Source of the DNA: CAZPCT01 sp964585325
GTDB lineage: Bacteria > Patescibacteriota > Minisyncoccia > JACQLN01 > CAZPCT01
Assembly: GCA_964585325.1 (NCBI GenBank)
Contig: CAZPCT010000031.1
Span: forward strand, 1-12,990
Direction: 5' to 3'
DNA: 12,990 nt
The position numbers and the translations under genes are program-made. Position 1 is the stretch's first letter. Every line of letters begins with the position of its first letter. Under the pieces are notes generated by a model, which was not told the origin of the DNA, did not search any database, and worked only from the letters and a program-made list of their open reading frames with translations. Shown here one piece after another: positions 7,139 through 12,990 of the stretch.

Positions 7139-8002
7139 TCAGCGCTTAAATATACCCTGCGGGCGTAGTAAAAGGAAAATAATGAGGAGCGCGAACGCTA
7201 TGGCGTCCTTCCATTCCCCCGAAATGTGCCATATACCAAAGTTCTCCACAAAACCAAGGAGAAAGGCGCCCGCCACGCTTCCGTACACATTGCCAATACC
7301 TCCCACAATGGCCGCTATAACTCCCTTCAGTAGAAGTGAAAGACCCATAGTAGGCTCAATACCCGTATCAAATCCCACCATCATACCTGCAACACCTGCA
7401 ATAGCGGAACCAATAAAAAACACCCTGCCTATAACTTTGTTTGTGTTGATGCCCACTATTTTGGCCACGCTTTCGTCGTCGCTCACCGCGCGTACCGCCT
7501 TGCCAAAGGTGGTGAACTTGAGCACTGCCGCGAGTACCCCCATGATACTGAACGCTACAATGAGAATGATAAGCTGCGTCTGGGTAATGATGCCACCGCC
7601 CACGGTGAAGATACGCTGCCCCGCGGTACTTGCAAGTGTACGGAACTGACTGCTGAACAGGATGGCAACCACTGCCTGCAGGGCGGTGAAGACCCCCAGT
7701 GATGCCACCAAAAGCACCATAGTGGACGCCTTGCGCTCCCGGAGCGGCTGGTAGACAAGACGGCCCATGAGCCATCCCACCGTGCCGGAGACAATGATTC
7801 CGGCAAGGATTGCCCCCCATAGGGGCAGGCCAAGCATGCGCGTCACAAAAAAGACGGTGTAGGCCCCCACCGCCGTCAACGCTCCATACCCCAAGTCAAA
7901 GAAGCGGACCGTGGAGTAGATAAGATTGAACCCCAGCGCCACTAGCGTGTAGATAGCGCCCGCAATGATGCTGTTCGCAATAAGTTGGGGTAGAATGTCC
8001 AC
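7139..8002 (-). CDS. livH: Branched-chain amino acid-type ABC transporter permease LivH
   Basis: A 287-residue membrane permease, partner of LivM. It opens MDILPQLIANSIIAGAIYTL (1-20) and continues LVALGFNLIYSTVRFFDLGYG (20-40), which is LivH-like. FGKAVRAVSDDESVAKIVGI (166-185) is the EAA-like coupling loop; LLLRPQGIFKR closes the protein. The start is GTG at 8002; an ATG 9 bases upstream is followed at once by a stop and cannot be used. No Shine-Dalgarno is visible. It is the first transporter gene, only 19 bases after the smc stop, with neither a terminator nor a convincing promoter between. The transporter is therefore probably expressed, at least partly, by readthrough from the rnc-smc block. 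Confidence 0.96.
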   Translation of the reverse strand: MDILPQLIANSIIAGAIYTLVALGFNLIYSTVRFFDLGYGALTAVGAYTVFFVTRMLGLPLWGAILAGIIVSGTVGWLMGRLVYQPLRERKASTMVLLVASLGVFTALQAVVAILFSSQFRTLASTAGQRIFTVGGGIITQTQLIILIVAFSIMGVLAAVLKFTTFGKAVRAVSDDESVAKIVGINTNKVIGRVFFIGSAIAGVAGMMVGFDTGIEPTMGLSLLLKGVIAAIVGGIGNVYGSVAGAFLLGFVENFGIWHISGEWKDAIAFALLIIFLLLRPQGIFKR

Positions 8003-8021
8003 GTTTTACATGATACCAGAT

Positions 8022-10118
8022 CTATGCCGTTGCTGTCTCTTGCGCCTCCTCCAGTTTAAGCGAGAGAAGTTGAGAAATGCCCTCTCTCATACTCACCCCG
8101 TAGAGTGCGTCCGCGGCGCGCATGGTCTCTCTGTTGTGCGTAATGATGAGAAACTGTGTTTCGTGCGCGCGCTCCGCAACCAGTTTCATAAATTTCTGAG
8201 AGTTCACCTCATCAAGCGCGGCGTCTATCTCGTCTAGCACCAAAAACGGGGGTTTGCGCAGGTCAACCAACGCAAACAGCAGAGCAATAGAGACAAGTGT
8301 GCGTTCGCCACCCGAAAGCATACCCAAGCTTTTAACCTTCTTGTTGGGCAAGTCCACGGTAATGCGGATACCTTCTGAATCCTCCTCATCACCCTCTTCC
8401 GTCGCTGTCTCTGTAAGCGAGAGCGAGGCAGAGCCCCCGCCAAACATCAGCTCAAGGTTTTTGTTAAATGCGCCGCTCATGGTGCGGACCGCGGCCTTAA
8501 AGCGCGTCTCTATCTCTTGCTCCAGTTTGTGCACCATTGTTTCAAGTGAGACAAGTGTGCGCTCAAGGTCTCCCTGCTCCCTCGTTAGGAACGCGTGACG
8601 CTCAGAGACGGCCTCGTGTTCCTTTTGGACGGCAGGGTCAATATCACCAATGCGATCACGTTTCTTTTTTAACGCCCACAGCTCCTTCTCTATAGCATCC
8701 TCGTCAACTTTTGCCGGAGTTGCGGCAGAGATCTCTGAGAGTGTGACAACACCTACGTGCTCTATATCATGGTGCAGCTGTTCGCGACGGACTGCTGTCT
8801 TTTCCCCCTCCAGCTCTGCCGCGTTTAGTTGTTTTTGCAGCTCCCGCAACTCCTCGTTCGCTTCCCGGTACGCTTTTTCTTTTTTGAGTATATCCTGCTT
8901 CACCTGCGTAAGATTCTGCGCACTGCGCATCTCTTCCTTTTCGCGCACCACAAGTGTTGCGGCCATTTCTTGCTGCTGCGCCTGAACACGTTTATGTTCT
9001 TCCTGTAGGCGTTCCAGCTCTTTACTATTGTCGTCTGGAACACGCCCTCCCTCTATCTCTTTTATGAGGTGGCTGAGCACCTCTATCATCTTGTCCGTAC
9101 CAGCCGTCCCATTCTGTGCGTCTGAGATGAGCGTGGTTAGTGCCTCTTTGACGTACTCCTGCGTGACAGGGCGCATTCTTTTGGACGCCTCTTTTTCAAC
9201 TTCAAGCTGCCCTTCCAGGCGCACAAGCATGCGGGAAAGTTCGTGGTCCTTTTTCCTAAGAACCTGCAGCTCTTCACGGTTACCGCCGTCCTTCTCTTCT
9301 GCTGTCTCTTCAAACGCCTGCTCAAGCACACTAATCTCCTTCTCACGCTCCTCTATCAGCTTGCGCAGACGCTTTGTATCGTCCGCGGCTACGCGCTCAC
9401 GTTTAGCAAGCTCACCCAGCCGGTAGCCAAAGAGTGCCACTGCCACTTCTTTGAGCGCTGCCTCTACCTGGCCCTTTTTTTCAAATTTCCCCACTTCACG
9501 GCGCAAAACCGTAAGCTGTGGTGTTATTTCTGCAAGAAGTGTTCCAACACGGGCAAGGTTTGCTTTGGCGTCTTCAATTTTTTTATGTGAGCGTTCTTTT
9601 TTGTCCTGGAACTCCTTGAGACCCGCCGCCTCCTCTACGTACGAGCGCAGCTCACCGGGACCAAGACGGAGGAGCATGTCTGACATACCTTGGGAAAGTA
9701 TGCGAAAAGAGCCGGAGCCGACCCTGCTGCGGGACAAAAACTCCTCTAGGTCCATGAGCCGGACGCTTTTACCGTTTATAGTATAGGTATTGTCCCCTCC
9801 CTTTTTCACTTCACGGGCAAGAGACACCTCTGCCGCGTCAAAAGCTGCCTCGCCTGCCGCATTGACCAGTGTCAGCTCCACACGCGCACGGGGAAGAGCG
9901 TTTCTGTGTGAAGAGCCGTGAAAAATGAGGTCCTCCCCCTTCTTTCCCCGCAAATTTTTAAAGCTTTGTTCCGCCAACACCCAGCGGATCGCGTCTACAA
10001 TGTTTGATTTACCCGAGCCGTTGGGTCCCACAATGGCCGTCACGCCGGCCGTAAAATCAACAGTCGTTCGTTTGGCGAACGACTTAAACCCACTTAGTTC
10101 TAAACTTTTAAGTTGCAT
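8022..10118 (-). CDS. smc: Short SMC-family chromosome segregation ATPase
   Basis: A 698-residue protein, against about 1,150-1,200 for ordinary bacterial SMC. ATG 10118 is chosen because MQLKSLELSGFKSFA is the canonical SMC N-terminus; the frame is open upstream to 10166 but that part is unlike the family. The N-terminal head has Walker A GPNGSGKSN (31-39), the ILSQGMSDMLL Q-loop (140-150) and EEAAGLKEF (162-170). The C-terminal head has signature LSGGERTLVSIALLFALVDL (601-620), Walker B FLVLDEIDAALDE (625-637) and IITHN (658-662). The arms are about 150-175 residues each (165-315 and 365-540), roughly half the usual length. About 50 residues between them (316-365) are too short for a normal SMC hinge and hold no CxxC zinc hook. 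DIDPAVQKEHEAVSERHAFL (492-511) matches the conserved SMC stretch before the C-terminal head, so this is SMC rather than RecF, RecN or Rad50. Role inferred: DNA compaction or segregation. Confidence 0.93.
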   Translation of the reverse strand: MQLKSLELSGFKSFAKRTTVDFTAGVTAIVGPNGSGKSNIVDAIRWVLAEQSFKNLRGKKGEDLIFHGSSHRNALPRARVELTLVNAAGEAAFDAAEVSLAREVKKGGDNTYTINGKSVRLMDLEEFLSRSRVGSGSFRILSQGMSDMLLRLGPGELRSYVEEAAGLKEFQDKKERSHKKIEDAKANLARVGTLLAEITPQLTVLRREVGKFEKKGQVEAALKEVAVALFGYRLGELAKRERVAADDTKRLRKLIEEREKEISVLEQAFEETAEEKDGGNREELQVLRKKDHELSRMLVRLEGQLEVEKEASKRMRPVTQEYVKEALTTLISDAQNGTAGTDKMIEVLSHLIKEIEGGRVPDDNSKELERLQEEHKRVQAQQQEMAATLVVREKEEMRSAQNLTQVKQDILKKEKAYREANEELRELQKQLNAAELEGEKTAVRREQLHHDIEHVGVVTLSEISAATPAKVDEDAIEKELWALKKKRDRIGDIDPAVQKEHEAVSERHAFLTREQGDLERTLVSLETMVHKLEQEIETRFKAAVRTMSGAFNKNLELMFGGGSASLSLTETATEEGDEEDSEGIRITVDLPNKKVKSLGMLSGGERTLVSIALLFALVDLRKPPFLVLDEIDAALDEVNSQKFMKLVAERAHETQFLIITHNRETMRAADALYGVSMREGISQLLSLKLEEAQETATA

Positions 10119-10139
10119 TATAAAATGATCGCGGAGCAT

Positions 10140-10152
10140 CGGGCTCTGCCCG
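10140..10152 (-). other. Small GC-rich hairpin in the smc 5' leader
   Basis: Perfect 5-bp stem (CGGGC/GCCCG) with a 3-base loop, about 20 bases before the smc start. It is small and may be chance; if formed in the mRNA it would lie just upstream of the ribosome footprint. Confidence 0.35.
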
Positions 10153-10186
10153 TGCAAGTGATACATTGGAAAGGAAGAGGGATCCG

Positions 10187-10220
10187 CTCAGGGGAGAAAC
10201 TATGCGGTGTCTCCCTTGAG
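10187..10220 (-). other. Hairpin between rnc and smc (possible RNA-processing or attenuation element)
   Basis: In the minus-strand transcript, CTCAAGGGAGA (from 10220 down) can pair with TCTCCCCTGAG (to 10187). This gives an 11-bp stem with one A-C mismatch and a 12-base loop, beginning 6 bases after the rnc stop. No U-run follows, so it is not a standard intrinsic terminator. It lies in the 107-base gap between rnc and smc, the longest gap inside the leftward gene block. Possible roles are 3'-end protection of rnc mRNA or an RNase III cleavage site that separates rnc from smc expression. The element is visible; the role is a guess. Confidence 0.5.
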
Positions 10221-10225
10221 AAAAC

Positions 10226-10918
10226 CTAACTCCATCCCTGCGCCGCAAGCGCCATACGTGCCGCCTCCTGTTCTGCCTCTTGTTTAGACGCCCCCTCGCC
10301 CTCTGCTACCAAGTCTTGCTTAAGATATGCCCCCACCTTAAACACTTTATTGTGGTCAGGCCCCAATTCAGAGAGTGTCTCGTAGGTGGGTGTGATGCCT
10401 AGTTTCTCCTGCGCCACCTCCTGAAAGTAGCTTTTGGCGTCGCGGTAGAGCTTGGCGTCTATAATCTGCGGGAGTTTTGCAATGATGTGGCGCTGAATAA
10501 ACACCGCGGCCGCGTCATACCCTTGGTCAAGATACAGGGCGCCTATAACCGCTTCCAGCGTGTTCGCCAGGATAGCCTGACGGGCACGGCCTGTATCTTT
10601 AGATTCCCCGCGGGAGAGAAGAAGGTAATTGTTAAAATGCAGAATGTCCGCCACCTGGCCCATGGTCTGCGTGTTCACCAGCGCCGCCCGCCAGCTGGTG
10701 AGCTCTCCTTCGGGATTCTTGTACGTTACGTACAGGTGCTCCGTCACTACCAATTCCAAAACCGCGTCTCCTAAAAATTCAAGCCGTTCGTTGTGCTCAA
10801 GTCCCTTTTCTGGGTTCTCGTTCAAATAAGAGCGGTGGGTGAACGCCTGGCGCAAGAGCGCCTCGTCTTTGAACGTCACCCCCAACTCCTCCTGCACGTC
10901 TTTCCAACTCTGTTTCAT
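10226..10918 (-). CDS. rnc: Ribonuclease III
   Basis: A 230-residue endonuclease that cleaves double-stranded RNA, for example in rRNA precursor maturation. The N-terminal catalytic domain (about 1-155) has the signature HNERLEFLGDAVLE (42-55), giving Glu44, Glu47 and Asp51. The second acidic patch reads ILANTLEAVIGALYLD (116-131): Glu122 is present, but the position of E. coli Asp114 is Asn119. This substitution is, to my recollection, found in some bacterial RNase III, so activity is still expected. The C-terminal double-stranded RNA-binding domain spans about 158-228, with AEGEGASKQEAEQEAARMAL at its end. It starts 20 bases after nusB and precedes smc, the common bacterial rnc-smc order. 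No Shine-Dalgarno precedes ATG 10918. Confidence 0.97.
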   Translation of the reverse strand: MKQSWKDVQEELGVTFKDEALLRQAFTHRSYLNENPEKGLEHNERLEFLGDAVLELVVTEHLYVTYKNPEGELTSWRAALVNTQTMGQVADILHFNNYLLLSRGESKDTGRARQAILANTLEAVIGALYLDQGYDAAAVFIQRHIIAKLPQIIDAKLYRDAKSYFQEVAQEKLGITPTYETLSELGPDHNKVFKVGAYLKQDLVAEGEGASKQEAEQEAARMALAAQGWS

Positions 10919-10938
10919 AAAAGCGTTACAACACTAGA

Positions 10939-11460
10939 TCAGCTGCTCTTTTCGTCTTTATCAGTATCCTGTTCCTGTGTTTTATTTTTTTCTTGTTCTT
11001 GTGACTTCTCATTGCGGGGCGGTGCGTCGTCTTTAAGAGGCTCGCCCATTTCACGGTAAACCGTTCCCAGAACGCCGTTAACAAAACGGCCAGAGGATTC
11101 GCCACCAAATGTCTTGGCAAGCTCAATAGCTTCGTTGATGGCAACCTTGGGAGGCGCTTCCTTGTAGTTACCAAAAAGAAGCTCAAAGAGGCCCAGCCGC
11201 AAGATGTTGCGGTCAACGGTCGTTATCTGCTCAAGCGGCCAGTCCGGCGCCGCAGTTTCAATGACTTTATCAATGTGTTCCCGGTTGTCCAAGACGCCGC
11301 TCACCAGGTTTTGGGTGAACGTGTGGTCGTCAAGCGATTCACCGAACTCTTCTAGAGTATGCTCAAGTATTTGGGAGGCTTCAGAGTTGTTGCTCCCACG
11401 GAAGTCCCACTCATAAAGTGATTGAACTGCTATTTGGCGTGAAAGATGCCGTGAACCCAT
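10939..11460 (-). CDS. nusB: Transcription antitermination factor NusB with charged C-terminal tail
   Basis: NusB binds NusE (S10) and boxA RNA and supports antitermination of rRNA operons. The 173-residue product has the all-helical NusB core at about 1-140: an N-terminal RQIAVQSLYEWDF (8-20), WPLEQITTVDRNILRLGLFEL (74-94), PPKVAINEAIELAKTFGG (103-120) and GRFVNGVLGTVYRE (124-137). The last 30 or so residues (142-173) are a hydrophilic Glu/Lys/Gln/Asp tail that E. coli NusB (139 residues) lacks; it is probably disordered. ATG 11460 gives the family-typical start; no Shine-Dalgarno is seen. It lies between rpmF and rnc, so synthesis of ribosomal components, antitermination and rRNA processing are grouped in one block. 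Confidence 0.96.
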   Translation of the reverse strand: MGSRHLSRQIAVQSLYEWDFRGSNNSEASQILEHTLEEFGESLDDHTFTQNLVSGVLDNREHIDKVIETAAPDWPLEQITTVDRNILRLGLFELLFGNYKEAPPKVAINEAIELAKTFGGESSGRFVNGVLGTVYREMGEPLKDDAPPRNEKSQEQEKNKTQEQDTDKDEKSS

Positions 11461-11540
11461 ATTATGTAGTCCGCTAGCCGCTGCGGCACTCGCGCCGCTC
11501 GCGCCTAGTTAAAGAACATTTAAACGTATAAACTACGAAC
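11461..11540. other. rpmF-nusB intergenic region with a GC-rich inverted repeat
   Basis: Eighty bases with sharply mixed composition: an A/T-rich part next to the rpmF stop (11511-11540) and a G/C-rich part (11471-11507) nearer nusB. In the leftward transcript GCGGC and GCCGC can form a 5-bp stem around a 6-base loop, and GCCGCT occurs twice on the plus strand. It may be a nusB leader structure. I see no clean promoter and no U-run. Confidence 0.35.
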
Positions 11541-11792
11541 TTATGAACTCGTTTCCTGCTCCTGTGCGTTTGCCAGCTCCTGCTCCTTTGCCTTGCGCTC
11601 TCTCTTTGTAAGCTTGGCAAGCACGTCTTTGACCTGTCGCCCCTTGTAGTATCCGCAATTTTCGCATACCTGATGGGCCATGACGGGAGAACTACAATGC
11701 TGGCAGCGTGCCAGCTGCTTTTTCTCCAGACTCAGGTGAGAACGTCTGTGTCCTTGCTTTGATTTTGTTCTACGTCCTTTTGGTACGCCCAT
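11541..11792 (-). CDS. rpmF: 50S ribosomal protein L32
   Basis: An 83-residue component of the large ribosomal subunit. The basic N-terminus MGVPKGRRTKSKQGHRRSH (1-19) is the L32 signature. Two CxxC pairs (Cys30/Cys33 and Cys43/Cys46) form the zinc ribbon, so this is the zinc-binding form. GYYKGRQVKDVLAKLTKRE (47-65) followed by a Lys/Glu/Gln-rich tail is the style I associate with Parcubacteria; typical L32 is about 57-60 residues. ATG 11792 is preceded by no clear Shine-Dalgarno (GAAGCGACGAT lies upstream). It appears to be the first gene of the leftward rpmF-nusB-rnc-smc block, with its own promoter about 50 bases upstream. Confidence 0.97.
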   Translation of the reverse strand: MGVPKGRRTKSKQGHRRSHLSLEKKQLARCQHCSSPVMAHQVCENCGYYKGRQVKDVLAKLTKRERKAKEQELANAQEQETSS

Positions 11793-11847
11793 ATCGTCGC
11801 TTCGTTCTAATTTCTATTCGTATTTTAACATGTTGTGAAGCCTGAGC

Positions 11848-11876
11848 ATAATATCAGAAACAGTGACATATGGCAA
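11848..11876 (-). promoter_or_regulatory. Predicted sigma-70-type promoter of the rpmF block
   Basis: On the minus strand TTGCCA (11871-11876) and TATTAT (11848-11853) are separated by 17 bases; each matches the consensus at 5 of 6 positions. The transcript would begin near 11841, leaving a leader of roughly 49 bases before rpmF. The -35 box lies just after the TPR gene stop. A second A/T-rich -10-like TTAAAAT lies closer to the gene at about 11823-11829. Confidence 0.6.
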
Positions 11877-11881
11877 AGAGG

Positions 11882-12676
11882 CTAGGCCATCCAGACAAGA
11901 CACTTTGCCACGGCCGACGAGAAAGCAAATAGGAGAACGGACAGTGTGAGTCGCTTCTTAAGGGCAGAAATTTTGGCTACCTGGTCATCCATACCGCCCA
12001 TGTGTTCAGCTTGCGCCAGCGCTACGTCATACGCCTCTCCCGCTCCTTCTTTATCGCCCACCGCTTCTAGATGCCTGCCCCACGCCTTCTCAATGCGCAC
12101 CTGTGTCTGCCCCCGCACTTTTTTGGCTTCTTCCCGCGCTTGGATGAGCAGTGCAGCCGCTTCGCTGTGGCGGCCCCGCTCGTCGTGTATACGCGCCTTT
12201 CGCGTTAGGAGGAGCGCGTGTGACTCTGGAGTGACCTCACTCCTGGCCAACGCCTCGTCCACCAGTCCCAACGCCTCGCCAGTACGCCCTGCGCTATGAA
12301 GAATGGTTGCACGCACGTCAAGTTGGTCCGGAGTCATACCTTCCACTCCTACCAGTCGCTCCACTTCATTTGAATGGTGCAGCGCTTTTTTTAAATATGT
12401 TTGACTTCGTTCAGACCACCGCTCCCTCTCATCGCCCTCGCTTTTTCTAAGGTGTGCATCTGCATTTCCCCGCGCAGTGTAATACGTGCTTGAGAGAGAC
12501 GTGTGCGCGCCAGCACGTTCTCTGTCGGTCTGCGCGGAATTCATCTGCTGTTCAAATCGCGCCTCTGCGTACGCAATAGCCCCTGTGGGTCCCCACAGGT
12601 CACCTGCCCACGACTTGTCATGCACAAGACGTGAAAGCTCGTCACTGTTCCACTCTGCCGGTCGTTCTTGCTTCAT
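11882..12676 (-). CDS. TPR-repeat protein with C-terminal membrane helix, function unknown
   Basis: A 264-residue protein I cannot assign to a named family. Residues 1-115 are helical and highly charged. Three tetratricopeptide-like helix pairs follow at about 118-147, 154-187 and 191-226, with the usual small-residue/EA pattern (HSAGRTGEALGLVDEAL, DERGRHSEAAALLIQA, EAVGDKEGAGEAYDVAL). A basic KKR (240-242) leads into a hydrophobic segment to the end (243-263), interrupted by Lys258. This suggests a tail-anchored protein with its TPR face in the cytoplasm, although the lysine makes the anchor imperfect. There is no N-terminal signal peptide. TPRs mediate protein-protein contacts, so a scaffold or adaptor role at the membrane is plausible. 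It is divergent from dnaE. ATG 12676 lies only 8 bases after the -10 box, so the mRNA is probably leaderless. Confidence 0.85.
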   Translation of the reverse strand: MKQERPAEWNSDELSRLVHDKSWAGDLWGPTGAIAYAEARFEQQMNSAQTDRERAGAHTSLSSTYYTARGNADAHLRKSEGDERERWSERSQTYLKKALHHSNEVERLVGVEGMTPDQLDVRATILHSAGRTGEALGLVDEALARSEVTPESHALLLTRKARIHDERGRHSEAAALLIQAREEAKKVRGQTQVRIEKAWGRHLEAVGDKEGAGEAYDVALAQAEHMGGMDDQVAKISALKKRLTLSVLLFAFSSAVAKCLVWMA

Positions 12677-12684
12677 GTTTATTA

Positions 12685-12713
12685 GGTATAGCGTCCTCCA
12701 TCCTCTACGTCAA
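12685..12713 (-). promoter_or_regulatory. Predicted promoter of the TPR gene, giving a near-leaderless mRNA
   Basis: On the minus strand TTGACG (12708-12713) and TATACC (12685-12690) are 17 bases apart. The -35 box matches consensus at 5 of 6 positions and the -10 at 4 of 6. Only 8 bases separate the -10 box from the ATG, so transcription would start at or within about 2 bases of the start codon. Confidence 0.55.
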
Positions 12714-12741
12714 AACTCTCCACAGCTTGTTCTCCTCGCAG

Positions 12742-12751
12742 GGAGGCCTCC
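12742..12751. other. Perfect 10-bp palindrome between divergent promoters
   Basis: GGAGGCCTCC lies in the spacer just upstream of the dnaE -10 box and about 28 bases upstream of the -35 of the TPR promoter. It could be an operator affecting both directions, but a 10-bp palindrome can also occur by chance. Confidence 0.3.
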
Positions 12752-12758
12752 TTTCCGT

Positions 12759-12764
12759 TATAAT
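12759..12764 (+). promoter_or_regulatory. Predicted dnaE promoter (-10 box)
   Basis: A consensus TATAAT whose start point would be near 12771, 30 bases before the dnaE ATG. No good -35 box is seen at 16-18 bases; the best spacing gives TCGCAG. An activator or an extended contact may be involved, or the promoter is weak. Confidence 0.5.
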
Positions 12765-12800
12765 GGAAGTACTCTTTTAACTTCTCATGAGGGTTTGCCC

Positions 12801-12990
12801 ATGACCACCGGACCGCAACCAGGATTCGTACATTTGCACGTGCACTCGCACTACTCTCTTTTAGATGGGCTGCCAAAAGTTCCAGAGCTTGTCTCCCGCG
12901 TGAAGGAGCTTGGCATGGACGCCGTAGCGCTTACGGACCACGGCGCCATGTACGGCGCCATTGAGTTCTATCAGGCGTGCAAAAAACAAG
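12801..12990 (+). CDS. dnaE: DNA polymerase III subunit alpha, N-terminal part (cut by window)
   Basis: The replicative polymerase subunit that synthesises DNA. Only the first 63 codons are present, running off the right edge. They encode the start of the PHP domain: FVHLHVHSHYSLLDG (9-23) with the metal-binding HxH pair His13/His15, then AVALTDHGAMYGAIEFYQACK (41-61), where Asp46-His47 belongs to the second PHP motif. This pattern is diagnostic for DnaE-type polymerases. ATG 12801 is preceded by GAGG (12789-12792) at about 8 bases. The retained His residues suggest an intact PHP metal site, which in some bacteria has proofreading exonuclease activity. DnaE1 versus the shorter DnaE2/ImuC cannot be decided from this fragment, although DnaE1 is likelier. 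Confidence 0.93.
   Translation, partial: MTTGPQPGFVHLHVHSHYSLLDGLPKVPELVSRVKELGMDAVALTDHGAMYGAIEFYQACKKQ

Noticed and set aside
7131..7649. 172-codon open frame on the plus strand
   Set aside because: It is antisense to livH, which has clear family motifs. The product is low-complexity Ser/Thr/Pro/Ile typical of a mirrored membrane-protein gene.
8022..10118. smc as a frameshifted or truncated pseudogene
   Set aside because: Both ATPase halves, including signature and Walker B, lie in one open frame, so shortness is due to the arms and hinge and not to a break.
10119..10166. Upstream extension of smc by 16 codons
   Set aside because: The extra residues do not resemble SMC N-termini, while MQLKSLELSGFKSF at 10118 does, and the extension would cover the small hairpin.
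12682..12876. 64-codon minus-strand open frame upstream of the TPR gene
   Set aside because: It lies antisense to the dnaE start and runs through the predicted TPR promoter; no domain is visible.

Overview
The window looks like a piece of a chromosome from a Patescibacteria/CPR bacterium, most likely Parcubacteria-like. This rests on the style of its L32 (about 83 residues, two CxxC pairs, a GYYKGRQVKDVLAKLTK-type core and a charged tail), an SMC of only about 700 residues, very few Shine-Dalgarno sites, and binding proteins with an N-terminal membrane helix but no lipobox. TGA is used as a stop at least three times (livH, livM, nusB), so the UGA-glycine code of some CPR lineages does not apply. 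The lineage call is inference, since there is no rRNA in the window.

Right edge: the start of dnaE (DNA polymerase III alpha, PHP domain) runs rightward out of the window. It is divergent from a gene for an unrecognised TPR protein with a C-terminal membrane helix. The 124-base divergent gap holds recognisable promoters in both directions, and the TPR mRNA would be practically leaderless.

Centre, all leftward: a good promoter (TTGCCA-17-TATTAT) leads into rpmF (L32), nusB, rnc (RNase III) and smc. This is a housekeeping block for translation, antitermination, RNA processing and chromosome organisation. The smc product has both ATPase halves but short coiled-coil arms and no recognisable hinge. 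A hairpin lies between rnc and smc.

Left two thirds, same strand: only 19 bases after smc a Liv/HAAT-type ABC transporter operon begins: livH and livM (permeases), livG (ATPase), then five consecutive, diverged type I substrate-binding protein genes, the last cut by the left edge. Spacings are mostly 1 to 8 bases, so one transcript is likely. No livF is seen; it could lie beyond the left edge. Four of the five binding proteins begin with a nearly identical leader, also at DNA level, although their mature domains differ strongly. The simplest reading is one permease core served by several membrane-tethered receptors with different ligands. The most unusual items are this receptor array with its homogenised leaders, and the reduced SMC.
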